64,000 nucleotides of DNA from Terriglobia bacterium (GCA_020072565.1 JAIQGI010000007.1:186001-250000), one strand, 5' to 3'. Numbered from the stretch's first letter, positions 33,880 through 43,538 are shown. The notes: generated by a model not told the origin, from the sequence alone. Numbers and translations: made by a program.

Positions 33880-35157
33880 ATGGGCAAGTTGCTCATGATT
33901 GCCTATCACTTTCCGCCGCAGATCGGCACCAGTGGATTGCTGCGCTCGCTCAAGTTTGCCCGTTATCTTCCGGACGAAGGCTGGCAGCCGGTGGTGCTGA
34001 CCGTCAAGAACTGGGTCTACGACCGCACGGACTCCAGCTCCAATGTCCCGGAGAATATTGCCGTTCTCCGGCCTTTCGCCTTGGACACGCGAAAGCACCT
34101 TTCGATCGGCGGCCGTTATATTCGGTGGATGGCTCTGCCGGACAGGTGGGTAACGTGGCTGCTCGGAGCGATGCCTGCCGGCCTTACGGCGATCTATCGG
34201 CATCACATCGATGTCATCTTCTCCACCTTCCCGATTGCAACCGCGATTCTAATCGGGCTTCTGCTCCATCGAATTACCGGCAAACCCTGGGTAGTTGACC
34301 TCAGAGATTCGATGACGGAGGATGAGTACCCCAAAGACCCGCTCACGAGGAAAACGTATCGCTGGATTGAGACTCACGCCGTACGTCATGCTGATCGCAT
34401 CCTCTTTACAGCTCCCTCCGCCCTGGATATGTATCGCAACCGATATCCCTTTCTCAATTCGGCGAAGTGTCTCGTCATTCCCAACGGATATGATGAGGAG
34501 GACTTCGAGACTCTTGTTTCGCCTCGAAACATGCGCATTGGCAACACTCCGATCCGAATGGTACATTCCGGGCTGATTTATCCGGAAGAGCGGGATCCGC
34601 GATCATTCTTCAGGGCTTTGGCTGCACTCAAGAAAGACTCGAAGATAGGTCCAGAAAGTCTGGTTGTCGATCTCCGGGCAACTGGTAACGAAGGCTACTT
34701 CGAGCGCATGATAAAAGATCTGCAGATCGACGACATCGTACGACTTCTTCCGGCCTTACCTTACCGTGAAGCGCTCCAGGATGCGGCTGATTCGCAGGCT
34801 CTCTTATTATTGCAGGCCGCCTCCTGCAACCATCAAATACCGGGCAAGACATACGAATATCTCCGACTGGGCCTCCCAATTCTGGCGCTGACGCCGCAAG
34901 AGGGCGATACCGCTGCGGTCTTGAGGGAGGTCGGAGGCGCAGTCATTGCGGACCTGGCGGATGAGAAAGCCATTTATGAAGCGTTGCCTGCCTTTCTTTC
35001 TGAGGTGAGAGACGGCACCCACTCCTTACCTGATCAAGAAAAAGCGCAGTGCTATGAGAGGAAAAATCAAACCCGTCTGCTGGCGTGCTGCCTCGATCAG
35101 CTAGTGAGAGAGAAGGCCTCAGCGGGCAGCCGCATGCCTCCTGCAAGCCGATCATAG
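33880..35157 (+). CDS. Family 4-like glycosyltransferase
   Basis: 425 residues from the ATG at 33880 (MGKLLMIAYHFPPQ), chosen because GT-B enzymes start with this strand. GTSGLLRSLKFARYLPDEG, then VIPNGYDEEDFE and KTYEYLRLGLPILAL (with the usual Glu) place it in the GT-B group. It should transfer a sugar from a nucleotide donor to the lipid-linked glycan; specificity unknown. No hydrophobic segment is long enough to be an anchor. A decayed GNAT pseudogene starts right after its stop. Confidence 0.9.
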   Translation: MGKLLMIAYHFPPQIGTSGLLRSLKFARYLPDEGWQPVVLTVKNWVYDRTDSSSNVPENIAVLRPFALDTRKHLSIGGRYIRWMALPDRWVTWLLGAMPAGLTAIYRHHIDVIFSTFPIATAILIGLLLHRITGKPWVVDLRDSMTEDEYPKDPLTRKTYRWIETHAVRHADRILFTAPSALDMYRNRYPFLNSAKCLVIPNGYDEEDFETLVSPRNMRIGNTPIRMVHSGLIYPEERDPRSFFRALAALKKDSKIGPESLVVDLRATGNEGYFERMIKDLQIDDIVRLLPALPYREALQDAADSQALLLLQAASCNHQIPGKTYEYLRLGLPILALTPQEGDTAAVLREVGGAVIADLADEKAIYEALPAFLSEVRDGTHSLPDQEKAQCYERKNQTRLLACCLDQLVREKASAGSRMPPASRS

Positions 35158-35595
35158 CCTGCTTGTCGCAAAATATCCGGTTTCGCTCATATCACAAATG
35201 GCTGGCTGCGTCCCGGCCTGCTCCATGTCGACGACAAACCGGATGCGGCCCAACTCTGGCTGGTGCAGGACCGGGTCGCTTCAATCCATAGAGTCAGCTA
35301 TGATGAACGGTTCGCGAAGCTCTCCGTGGAAACCGTACTGACACTGCGGAGCTTGTAAGACACGGCATCGACCTCGACAAGGTCAGCCAAATGAACCACC
35401 TTGGCGGCGATGACAGCTGCAAACGCAATTAGATGTCGCACCGCCGGGAACGGTGGGGGGCAGATGGCAATTACCTGGCGTAGCCCCCTCGGCGTGCTTC
35501 ATGCTATCAGTCATCTTAGGGGACGCGCCTTTAAGCGAAGCGTCCACCAGGTGGCAGGACGGGGCACACAAGGCCGACTCAAACAGCACAGATAG
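35158..35595 (+). pseudogene. Decayed CelD-like GNAT acyltransferase (5'-truncated, frameshifted)
   Basis: Three plus-strand frames taken in turn give a recognisable C terminus of a CelD/BcsL-type GNAT protein. Frame one, about 35158-35358, reads GWLRPGLLHVDDKPDAAQLW then LVQDRVASIHRVSYDERFAK up to a stop. Frame two, from about 35349, gives RHGIDLDKV and GDDSCKRN, a TAG at 35430 where the family has Trp, then MSHRRERWG. Frame three, from about 35459, gives SPLGVLHAISHLRGRAFKR. The 5' half is absent, with the upstream gene ending directly at its edge. So the gene is deleted, frameshifted at least twice and has an internal stop. Confidence 0.72.
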
Positions 35596-35673
35596 GCGCG
35601 TGTTCGTGAATCCTGAAGTCATTATGGTTTCTCACAGAGCCCTGTTGAAAACAGGCAGTGTCGAGAAGGCTGC

Positions 35674-36864
35674 ATGAAAATCCTGTTTGTCTGTCACCGC
35701 TTGCCCTATCCGCCTGAAAGAGGGGGTAAGATCCGGCCGTTCAACATGATCCATTGGCTCCATGACCACGGTCATGAGGTGACGGTAGTGTCGATCGCGC
35801 GCTCCAAGCAGGAGCTTGAGAAAGGAAAGGGCCTTTATGCATTTTGTCATCGATATGACGCCGCGCTGATTTCACCGCTCCGAGGGTGGCTCCAGGCGGC
35901 GCTCTTCGCACTGAGCCCACTTCCCTCTTCGCTCGGCTACTTTTACGTTCCGGGGCTGCGCGAGAGGGTCCGCCGTATCCTTCAGAATGAGCGTTTTGAC
36001 ATGCTCTGGGTGCATTGTTCATCGGTCGCCCAATATGTGCTCGATCATGATTCCTGCTACCGGGTCATGGACTTCGGGGACATGGACTCCGAGAAATGGT
36101 TCCGATTTGCACGCCAGCGGGCCTTCCCCTTATCCCTCGGGTATCAGATGGAAGGGATCAAGCTCCGGCGCTATGAGGAGCGCCTGGCGCGCGCCTTCAA
36201 CTGCTGCACCGTCGTGTCCCGGGCGGAAAAACGAACGCTGGACACGTTCGGCTTCCCCGTTTCCGTGACAGTCATCCCGAATGGAGTGGACATCGATTAC
36301 TTCAACAATCCCACGGGGAACTACGATCCTCGGACTCTGATTTTCCTTGGACAGATGGATTATTACCCCAATGTGGACGCGGTGGAGTATTTCTGCAACG
36401 CCATCCTCCCGCTCATCCGGCGAGAACTGCCGGATGTCCGGCTCCAGATCGTCGGCAACAGCCCGAACCGTCGCGTGCGCAATCTCGCTCGTATTCCCGG
36501 AGTTGAAATCACGGGGCCCGTTCCCGACGTTCGTCCGTACCTGATCAAGGCCGCAGTGAGCATCGCGCCGCTGCGGATCGCATGCGGCATTCAAAACAAG
36601 GTGCTTGAATCAATGGCCATGCGCGTGCCGGTCGTGGCTTCTTCCGGCGCCTTCGACGGCATCACCGCCGTTGAGAACGAGGACCTTCTCGTGGACGATT
36701 CCCCTGAAGGTTTCGCCTCCAAAGTCGTGGCCCTGTTGAACGATCCCGCCCTGCGAGACAGGATAGCTGATGCGGGGCGGCGGAGGATCGAACGGTCCCA
36801 CACCTGGCCGGCATGCCTGGCGGTCTTGTCCGAACTCCTCATTGAAAGCGCCAGGTCTCACTAG
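35674..36864 (+). CDS. Stp1-type glycosyltransferase (TIGR03087 family), copy 1
   Basis: 396 residues. MKILFVCHRLPYPPERGGKI is the N-terminal mark of the exosortase-linked sugar transferase family; later DFGDMDSEKWFRFARQR, VIPNGVDIDYFNNP, GQMDYYPNVDAVEYF and GIQNKVLESMAMRVPVV match it. GT-B fold, retaining type expected. RBS GAGAAGG five bases before the ATG. Two further relatives lie at 36910-38178 and 53322-54521. Confidence 0.93.
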   Translation: MKILFVCHRLPYPPERGGKIRPFNMIHWLHDHGHEVTVVSIARSKQELEKGKGLYAFCHRYDAALISPLRGWLQAALFALSPLPSSLGYFYVPGLRERVRRILQNERFDMLWVHCSSVAQYVLDHDSCYRVMDFGDMDSEKWFRFARQRAFPLSLGYQMEGIKLRRYEERLARAFNCCTVVSRAEKRTLDTFGFPVSVTVIPNGVDIDYFNNPTGNYDPRTLIFLGQMDYYPNVDAVEYFCNAILPLIRRELPDVRLQIVGNSPNRRVRNLARIPGVEITGPVPDVRPYLIKAAVSIAPLRIACGIQNKVLESMAMRVPVVASSGAFDGITAVENEDLLVDDSPEGFASKVVALLNDPALRDRIADAGRRRIERSHTWPACLAVLSELLIESARSH

Positions 36865-36909
36865 CCCGGCCAAAGCTGCATCCAACGGGCAACAACGAAA
36901 ACTAGAGCG

Positions 36910-38178
36910 ATGGACTCTGAACAGCAAGCCGCTGATCCCCGCGGTTCTTTGCGCATCCTGTTCGTGGCAACCCAGCTCCCTGCTCCTCAGGACGCCGGCG
37001 GCAAGATCCGCAGCTTCCACATCATGCGTCAGCTCGCCCGAATCCACGACCTGACCTTCGTCTGCACAGTCAGCCCCAGCACCGATGAGTCATTGTTGAA
37101 CCAGGTGCGTTCGATTTGTCCGAACTTCATCGCTGTGCCCTTTCGCACCGTTTCGATCAATTCCTGGAGATATCTTTTGAAGCTGGCCGGCAACTTCTTT
37201 GGGCTCAAGCCCTTCGGGATTGCCAAGGATTATTCGCCGGAATTATCCGAACGCGTAGTCGGCTTGGCTCGATCTGGGCACTATGACCTGATTGTCTGTG
37301 ACTACCTCCATGCCATGATCAATCTGCGCGATCTTGACTCAGTGCCAGTGCTGCTCTTCCAGCATAACGTCGAGGCCGAAATCCTCCAGCGGCATTACCA
37401 GCAGGCGCGCAATCCCATGCATCGCCTCTTCTGGTTCTATCAATGGAAAAAACTGGAGTCTTTCGAGCGGCGGACCGCGAGGAAGGCTGCTTCATGCGTC
37501 GCAGTATCGGAACGCGACAGGCTCATATTCAAACACCTCTATGGCTTCAAGAATGTTTTTGCCATCGATACGGGCGTAGACATCGCCTACTTTTCCGGCC
37601 TCACCGGAGTCCGAAAGCCGCACCAGATGCTGTTTACCGGATCAATGGACTGGCGCCCGAATGAGGACGCCATGGTTTTTTTCAGCCGGGAAGTCATGCC
37701 GCAGATCTCAGGAGTGATTCCCGATGTTTCGCTGAAGATAGTCGGCCGCGGCCCCGGCAAGCGGGTGCAAATGCTTGCCGAGGGAAACCCAAAGATCCAG
37801 GTCACGGGCAGGGTTGAGGATGTTCGCCCGTTCCTTGCTGAGAGCTCGCTGTTCGTTGTCCCGGTGCGGATTGCCGGCGGAACCAGGATCAAGATTTTTG
37901 AAGCCATGGCTAGCAGCATTCCTGTTGTCTCCACGCGCATAGGCGCTGAAGGGCTCTCCGTGACGGATCAGGTGCACCTACTGCTGGCAGACACTCCTGA
38001 GGATTTTGCGGCCGCTGCCGTACGGCTCATGCGGGATACTACCTTGGCTCGGAATTTGGCCGAGAAGGCCAAGGCCTTTGTTTCGGCGAACAACGATTGG
38101 GAGATCATCGGCAGACAGTTTTCGGATATTTGTTACCGCACAGTTCAATATCAGAAAGGTTCTGGACATGAGAATTAG
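36910..38178 (+). CDS. Stp1-like glycosyltransferase, divergent copy 2
   Basis: 422 residues. LRILFVATQLPAPQDAGGKI replaces the PYPP form of the family; CVAVSERDRLIF, FAIDTGVDIAYF, GSMDWRPNEDAMVFF and GTRIKIFEAMASSIPVVST align with the two other copies. The loss of the NGVD motif for TGVD and of the GIQNK segment for GGTRIK suggests a different acceptor or donor. Its last 11 bases overlap the start of the GDP-mannose dehydrogenase gene. Confidence 0.9.
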   Translation: MDSEQQAADPRGSLRILFVATQLPAPQDAGGKIRSFHIMRQLARIHDLTFVCTVSPSTDESLLNQVRSICPNFIAVPFRTVSINSWRYLLKLAGNFFGLKPFGIAKDYSPELSERVVGLARSGHYDLIVCDYLHAMINLRDLDSVPVLLFQHNVEAEILQRHYQQARNPMHRLFWFYQWKKLESFERRTARKAASCVAVSERDRLIFKHLYGFKNVFAIDTGVDIAYFSGLTGVRKPHQMLFTGSMDWRPNEDAMVFFSREVMPQISGVIPDVSLKIVGRGPGKRVQMLAEGNPKIQVTGRVEDVRPFLAESSLFVVPVRIAGGTRIKIFEAMASSIPVVSTRIGAEGLSVTDQVHLLLADTPEDFAAAAVRLMRDTTLARNLAEKAKAFVSANNDWEIIGRQFSDICYRTVQYQKGSGHEN

Positions 38179-39487
38179 CATTTTTGGGCTCGGCTATGTC
38201 GGCGCAGTGACTGCGGCGTGCTTGGCTCAGGACGGCCACGCCATCGTCGGCGTGGACGTAGATCCTACCAAGATCGCGATGTTCCGTGAGGGCAGGAGTC
38301 CTATAATTGAGGAAGGATTGCCCGATCTGATCCAGAGTGGGGTACGGTCAGGCAGGATCCGAGTCATGGACGACGGCATACAGGCGATCCGGGAAACCGA
38401 AACATCACTCGTCTGCGTCGGAACCCCCAACCGCCGCAACGGCAGCCTCGACAGCGGTGTCATCCAAAGGGTGATGGCTCAGATCGGGGCCGCACTGAAG
38501 AACGACCGTGAAAACCACCTGATCATTATCCGGAGCACCCTTCTCCCCGGTTCCGTCTCCGGCACATTGATTCCAATCCTTGAAGCCGAATCAGGGAAAG
38601 AGGCCGGCCGCGACTTTGACATTTGCTTCAACCCGGAATTTCTGCGCGAAGGGACTTCAGTAAAGGACTTTTACAATCCTCCGTTCACAGTCATCGGGAC
38701 TCGACATCAGGCGGCAGCAGAACGGGTCGCCGCCCTGTACCGCTCGATTCAGTCGCCGCTGTTCATTACTACCATCGAAGCTGCAGAGATGATCAAGTGC
38801 ACCTGCAATACGTTCCACGCGCTCAAAATCGCCTTCGCAAACGAGATCGGCACGCTGTGCAAGCTCATGAACATCGACAGCCACGAGGTAATGAAGATCT
38901 TCTGCGCCGACAGCAAACTCAATGTCTCGGCCGCATACCTGAAGCCCGGCTTCGCCTTCGGGGGATCCTGCCTTCCCAAAGACCTTCGAGCCATGGAGTA
39001 TCAGGCGCGCAATTTCGGGTACGAGATGCCGCTGATCAAGTCCATACTTCCCAGCAACAACCTGCATATTGAAAGAGCGATTCAGACGGTTCTGGATACG
39101 GGCCGGCGGAACATCGGACTCCTCGGGCTGAGCTTCAAGCCCGGAACCGATGACCTGCGCGAGAGCCCCCTCGTCGTGCTCGCAGAACGCCTGCTGGGCA
39201 AAGGTCTGGAGCTGCTGATCTTCGATGAAAACGTCAACATGGCAAAGCTCGTAGGGGCCAACAAACGGTATATTGAAAAGGAGATCCCTCACTTATCACG
39301 CCTCATGGTATCTGCGCCGGAACAGCTGTTCAAACAATCGAGCCTGATCATAGTCGGGGACAAGTCGCCCGTTTTCGCTCGGGCCCTGGAGTCGTGCACC
39401 AATGACAACCATGTAATCATTGATCTGGTGCGGATCAACGAGGCCGGCTTGAAAACCGGAGCGAACTATGACGGCATCTGCTGGTAA
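38168..39487 (+). CDS. algD: GDP-mannose 6-dehydrogenase (AlgD-like)
   Basis: 439 residues from the ATG at 38168 (MRISIFGLGYVGAVTAACLA), which overlaps the previous stop by 11 bases; the longer open frame upstream is rejected because AlgD proteins begin exactly here. NAD-binding GLGYVG at 7-12, SLVCVGTPNRRNGSLD, FNPEFLREGTSVKDF and AFGGSCLPKDLRAM with catalytic Cys268 (the same number as in Pseudomonas AlgD) are present. It oxidises GDP-mannose to GDP-mannuronate with two NAD; a UDP-sugar dehydrogenase cannot be fully excluded. This implies a uronic acid in the polymer. Confidence 0.9.
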   Translation: MRISIFGLGYVGAVTAACLAQDGHAIVGVDVDPTKIAMFREGRSPIIEEGLPDLIQSGVRSGRIRVMDDGIQAIRETETSLVCVGTPNRRNGSLDSGVIQRVMAQIGAALKNDRENHLIIIRSTLLPGSVSGTLIPILEAESGKEAGRDFDICFNPEFLREGTSVKDFYNPPFTVIGTRHQAAAERVAALYRSIQSPLFITTIEAAEMIKCTCNTFHALKIAFANEIGTLCKLMNIDSHEVMKIFCADSKLNVSAAYLKPGFAFGGSCLPKDLRAMEYQARNFGYEMPLIKSILPSNNLHIERAIQTVLDTGRRNIGLLGLSFKPGTDDLRESPLVVLAERLLGKGLELLIFDENVNMAKLVGANKRYIEKEIPHLSRLMVSAPEQLFKQSSLIIVGDKSPVFARALESCTNDNHVIIDLVRINEAGLKTGANYDGICW

Positions 39488-39499
39488 GACGGGCCGCTT

Positions 39500-40366
39500 G
39501 TGAGGGAGGAGGTTTTGTCTAAGCCCGGTAGCATGCCGCCGACCTGCGGAGGGGATGCGGGCCCGGACCATCCGGGCCGCGACGGGTTTTATGAGTACTA
39601 CGCACGGGCCAGCCAGAGCCCGCAAACCCTGCAGCGCTTTTATTCGGTGCGCGACGTCATCCTGCGACTGCTGGCCCACCGGCATATGCCCACAAACTGC
39701 CTGGAGGTTGCAGACATCGGCTGCGGAGCCGGCACCCAAGCGATGATCTGGGCAGGCATGGGACACAGGCTTCATGGTCTGGATACCAACGGCCCTTTGA
39801 TTGAGCTGGCAATCGAAAGGGCCGCCAAATCCGGCCTGCAAATCGATTTCCGCGTCGGTTCGGCGGAAAGACTCCCCTGGGAAGATGAATCCATGGACGT
39901 CTGCCTGGTGCCCGAACTCCTCGAACATGTGCAGAACTGGCGGGCATGCATTGGCGAGTTCGCTCGCGTGCTGCGGCCGGGCGGCATCATGGTTCTATCC
40001 ACGACCAACAAGCTCTGTCCCGTGCAGATGGAATTTGACCTGCCGCTTTATAGTTGGTATCCGCGCAGGCTGAAGAAACGCTGCGAGCGGCTGGCGCTGA
40101 CGAAACGCCCGGAACTTGTGAACTTCGCGAAGTATCCGGCGGTGAACTGGTTCAGCTTCTACAGTCTGCGTTCCGTGCTGTCACCGCTCGGCTTTCGCTC
40201 CTTCGATCGTTTTGACGCCATGGATCTCTCGCGAAAAGGTCCACTGGCGAAATTCGTGCTCTCGGGAATCCGGGCGGTTCCGCTCCTGCGTTGGCTGGCA
40301 CACGTCGCCACACCTGCCACACTCCTGTTTGCAGTCAAGAGTGATGATGCGAACTTCGAGACCTGA
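39500..40366 (+). CDS. SAM-dependent class I methyltransferase
   Basis: 288 residues from a GTG at 39500; an ATG at 39533 is an alternative behind a strong GGAGGAGG. EVADIGCGAGTQAMIW is SAM motif I, HGLDTNGPLIELA motif II and EDESMDVCLVPELLEHV motif IV. The C-terminal part has aromatic/basic patches usual for sugar or lipid O-methyltransferases. It lies 12 bases from the dehydrogenase, so methylation of a uronate or hexose is possible. Followed, with overlap, by the Stp2-like gene. Confidence 0.87.
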   Translation: MREEVLSKPGSMPPTCGGDAGPDHPGRDGFYEYYARASQSPQTLQRFYSVRDVILRLLAHRHMPTNCLEVADIGCGAGTQAMIWAGMGHRLHGLDTNGPLIELAIERAAKSGLQIDFRVGSAERLPWEDESMDVCLVPELLEHVQNWRACIGEFARVLRPGGIMVLSTTNKLCPVQMEFDLPLYSWYPRRLKKRCERLALTKRPELVNFAKYPAVNWFSFYSLRSVLSPLGFRSFDRFDAMDLSRKGPLAKFVLSGIRAVPLLRWLAHVATPATLLFAVKSDDANFET

Positions 40367-41639
40367 AACAGGGATAAATGCAGCCGCGGTCGATCACCTG
40401 CAAGAAGTGCCATCGCGTGCGGATGTGCGCCCGATGGTTGCGGGAACTGCAGGAAGGCCCGTTCGAAGACAATCGGTTAGAATCGTGCACGTTTTACATT
40501 CCTTCGGGATCGGCGGTTTGGAGAATGGTGTTGTAAACCTGATCAACTTCCTCGATCGCGAGCGCTACCAGCATGCACTCCTTTGTGTGACACGCGCGGG
40601 ATGCCTGGTGAAGAGGCTGCGCCGGCAGGATGTGGAGGTCATTGAACTGGGAAAAGACGAGGGGCAGGATTGGCGCCTGCCGCTGAAGATGGCACGCGAG
40701 TTGAGGCGCCTGAAGCCGCTGATTGTCCACACCCGCAACTGGGGAACGATCGACGGCATTATCGCAGGCCGCCTGGCCGGGGTGCCGGTCGTCGTGCACG
40801 GCGAACATGGCCGGACCATGCTCGAAATCGGCGAAGGCAGCCGCAAGCGGAAATGGGTCAGGAAGCTGCTGGGACCCATGATTGATGCCTATGTGACTGT
40901 TTCGGAGGAGCTGCGCGTTATCGCCAGAGACGACATCGGAATTCCGGATCGAAAGATCGCCACGATATGCAACGGCGTGGATCCGGCCAGGTTTTCGTTC
41001 GAGGTCGATCGGCGCTCCGTGCGGGTCGAGCACGGAATTCCCGTCGACGCATTCGTAATCGGCGGCGTCGGCAGGCTTGACCCGATCAAGAACTATGAAA
41101 GCCTTATCCGGATTCTGCCCCTCCTTCTGCAGGACTTTCCCGGCCTGCGACTCCTGATCGTGGGGGATGGACCCCAATACTCCGTTCTGGACGGATTGAG
41201 ACGGGAACTGGGAGTGGCAGATCAGGTGATACTTGCAGGCCCTCGTGACGACGTCCCTAAGATGCTGAAAGTGATGGATGTGTTCGTCCTGCCTTCCTTC
41301 TCGGAGGGCATCTCCAATACGATCCTGGAAGCCATGGCAAGCAGCCTGCCCGTGATTGCGACGCGGGTCGGCGGCAATATCGAACTGGTCCTGCACCGCG
41401 AAACCGGGTTTCTGGTCGATCCCGGGAATCCATCAGAGACGTACGAAGCGATCCGAGCCTATTTGACGACTTCCCGCCTTGCGCAGGAGCATGGCTCGGC
41501 GGGAAGGAACCGGGTGGAGAGTCATTTCTCGCTTGGCAGGATGGTGGCCGCTTACGACACGTTGTATCGCGATTTATTGAGAAGGAAACACGTCCTGCCT
41601 TCTGGTTTTCAGAACGGCTCGTTCGTTGATGCCCAATAA
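40344..41639 (+). CDS. Stp2-type glycosyltransferase (TIGR03088 family)
   Basis: 431 residues from the ATG at 40344 (MMRTSRPETG), or 40347; an ATG at 40434 is also possible since the enzyme core starts VRIVHVLHSFGIGGLENGVV. Core marks: VHTRNWGTIDGIIAG, ICNGVDPARF, VGRLDPIKNYESL and GISNTILEAMASSLPVIAT. It is the second of the two exosortase-linked glycosyltransferase types and follows the methyltransferase with a 23-base overlap. Confidence 0.92.
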   Translation: MMRTSRPETGINAAAVDHLQEVPSRADVRPMVAGTAGRPVRRQSVRIVHVLHSFGIGGLENGVVNLINFLDRERYQHALLCVTRAGCLVKRLRRQDVEVIELGKDEGQDWRLPLKMARELRRLKPLIVHTRNWGTIDGIIAGRLAGVPVVVHGEHGRTMLEIGEGSRKRKWVRKLLGPMIDAYVTVSEELRVIARDDIGIPDRKIATICNGVDPARFSFEVDRRSVRVEHGIPVDAFVIGGVGRLDPIKNYESLIRILPLLLQDFPGLRLLIVGDGPQYSVLDGLRRELGVADQVILAGPRDDVPKMLKVMDVFVLPSFSEGISNTILEAMASSLPVIATRVGGNIELVLHRETGFLVDPGNPSETYEAIRAYLTTSRLAQEHGSAGRNRVESHFSLGRMVAAYDTLYRDLLRRKHVLPSGFQNGSFVDAQ

Positions 41640-41648
41640 GGGAGTGCC

Positions 41649-43538
41649 ATGCCTCATTTGGTAGGCATCTGGAGTCCGGAGAGCAGCGAGCAAGCCATTA
41701 GCGCCTGCTTGGCAAAGCAATTGGAGCGGATACGGATCCCCAAGGCCCCCGGCGTCGATTATCTTGCGGTGTACCCCGGTTTCGGCATGGCCATCCAGGA
41801 TCCGGGTATTCTGGAGAACGGCCCCCAGCCGGCGAAGTCGGAGGACGGAAGGTTTGCCCTGCTCCTCGACGGTGAGATATGGAACTCAGAAGAGCTGTCC
41901 CGGCAATTCCGCCGCGTCTTGCCCCCCGGCAGGATTCTGGGGCCGGAACTCTGTTTGCGTCTTTTTATGCAGCAGGGTACCGAAGCTCTCCACTTGTTCA
42001 ACGGCGTTTTCTGTATCGTTCTCTATGACTGCAAAGACAGACGCCTCACGATCTGCACCGACCGCTACGGATTTCGCTCGGTATTTTATGTCCGGCGGGC
42101 AAACACGCTTCTGTTCGCGACCGAGTTGAAGGCACTCGCTGCCGTAGATCCCGGCAAGCGGGTGCTTGATGATGTCGGCATATTGGAAAGTTATTGCTAC
42201 GGCACACACTTCATGGAGCGCACCTGGCTCGAAGGCTATTGGCGGCTCCCCCCGGCATCGATTTTGTCCCTGTCTGCAGGCGAGTTCAATACTCGCACCT
42301 ACTGGATCTATAGATACGATGAAGCGTCCAAGCCCTTGGATCAGCCTACCTGCTTTACTGTTTACGGCAAATTGCTTGACCGTGCCGTCGAACGCTGCAT
42401 GAGGGGATCGAGGAGGATCGGCATTTTTTTGAGCGGAGGATACGACAGCAGGGCGGTCGCGGCATGCATCCGCAGCCACCATCTTCCCCTGCCCGCCTTC
42501 ACCTTCGGGCACCCGTCCTGCCGTGATGTGCGATTCGCGGGCATGCTTGCCGAGAAGCTGGGGCTTGAACATCACGCGCTCACGGATCAGGGACCTTATT
42601 TGTTTGCCAATTGTCCTTCAATCGTGTGGCGCACCGAAGGGCTGACCTCATTTGCGGTCACAACCTCCATCCGCTACCATGCGATCCTGAAAGAACACAT
42701 GGACATTTTCCTCACCGGATTCCTCGGTGAATTCGGCGGATCGCACACTTGGCCGCAGCTCCTTATGGCCCGCACAAGAGGTGCCGCAATGGCAGCGATC
42801 TTCAATAGGTACGTCGCGCCTCGTTTGACAGCTGCGCGCCGCATCTTTGATGGGGGCTTTCTCAAGACGACGGAGGAGGCACTTCGAAGCCGTTTCTCGC
42901 TGAGCTTCGAGAAGGTTTCCAATGACCGCCCGCTCAACATCGCCGACGCCTGGAACCTCATCAATCTCCAGCCTTTCTCGACCTGGCACACCACCTCCAT
43001 CGATCGCTATCTGCTCGAGGTCCGTCCGCCCCATCTGGATTTCGACCTGGTAGAGTTTCTCTTGACCATCCCGCCCCGTGCCCGGCTGGAACAGCGCATC
43101 TACAAGAAAATGATAGCCTACAGCTTTCCGGCCATCCGACACGTACCATGCACCAACGACGGTCTTCCCATCAATCCAAACTTTCCTTCCGCATACGCTG
43201 GTATGACTTTGAGGTTTATCGAAAGAAAAGTCCTGGCGCATGTGTCTCCAATCTTTTCCACGCAGCCGTCCCTGGGTCGTGAATCCCAAAGCCTTGCCGA
43301 CGACCTTCGTTCCGAGCCCGACCTGATCACCAAGTTGCTGAACCCTCTGCTGAAACAGGGAGTTTTTCCGTCGACGATATTTGACCATAAGGGGATCAAG
43401 AAGATCGTCTCCGAGCACTATGAGCGCGGAAAAAACCACGAGGCTATTCTGGCCAGGCTCATTTCATGGGCGCTCGCCGCCAGGTACTTCTATTACGACG
43501 ACCTTGCCGTTCCACCAGCTTTGCTCGAAACACCATGA
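41649..43538 (+). CDS. Asparagine-synthase-like protein lacking the glutaminase cysteine
   Basis: 629 residues. The N terminus is MPHLVGIWSP: there is no Cys at or near position 2, so the amidotransferase domain, although recognisable (LLDGEIWN, FNGVFCIVLYDCKDRR, ICTDRYGFRSVFY), should not hydrolyse glutamine. The synthetase domain has PPi loop SGGYDSR at about 262-268, with Arg where true synthetases have Ser. GFLGEFGGSH and PHLDFDLVEFLL follow. Cyclases of lasso-peptide pathways and some polysaccharide-locus homologues share such losses; here it may activate a carboxylate for attack by another amine. RBS GGGAG five bases before the ATG. Confidence 0.85.
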   Translation: MPHLVGIWSPESSEQAISACLAKQLERIRIPKAPGVDYLAVYPGFGMAIQDPGILENGPQPAKSEDGRFALLLDGEIWNSEELSRQFRRVLPPGRILGPELCLRLFMQQGTEALHLFNGVFCIVLYDCKDRRLTICTDRYGFRSVFYVRRANTLLFATELKALAAVDPGKRVLDDVGILESYCYGTHFMERTWLEGYWRLPPASILSLSAGEFNTRTYWIYRYDEASKPLDQPTCFTVYGKLLDRAVERCMRGSRRIGIFLSGGYDSRAVAACIRSHHLPLPAFTFGHPSCRDVRFAGMLAEKLGLEHHALTDQGPYLFANCPSIVWRTEGLTSFAVTTSIRYHAILKEHMDIFLTGFLGEFGGSHTWPQLLMARTRGAAMAAIFNRYVAPRLTAARRIFDGGFLKTTEEALRSRFSLSFEKVSNDRPLNIADAWNLINLQPFSTWHTTSIDRYLLEVRPPHLDFDLVEFLLTIPPRARLEQRIYKKMIAYSFPAIRHVPCTNDGLPINPNFPSAYAGMTLRFIERKVLAHVSPIFSTQPSLGRESQSLADDLRSEPDLITKLLNPLLKQGVFPSTIFDHKGIKKIVSEHYERGKNHEAILARLISWALAARYFYYDDLAVPPALLETP

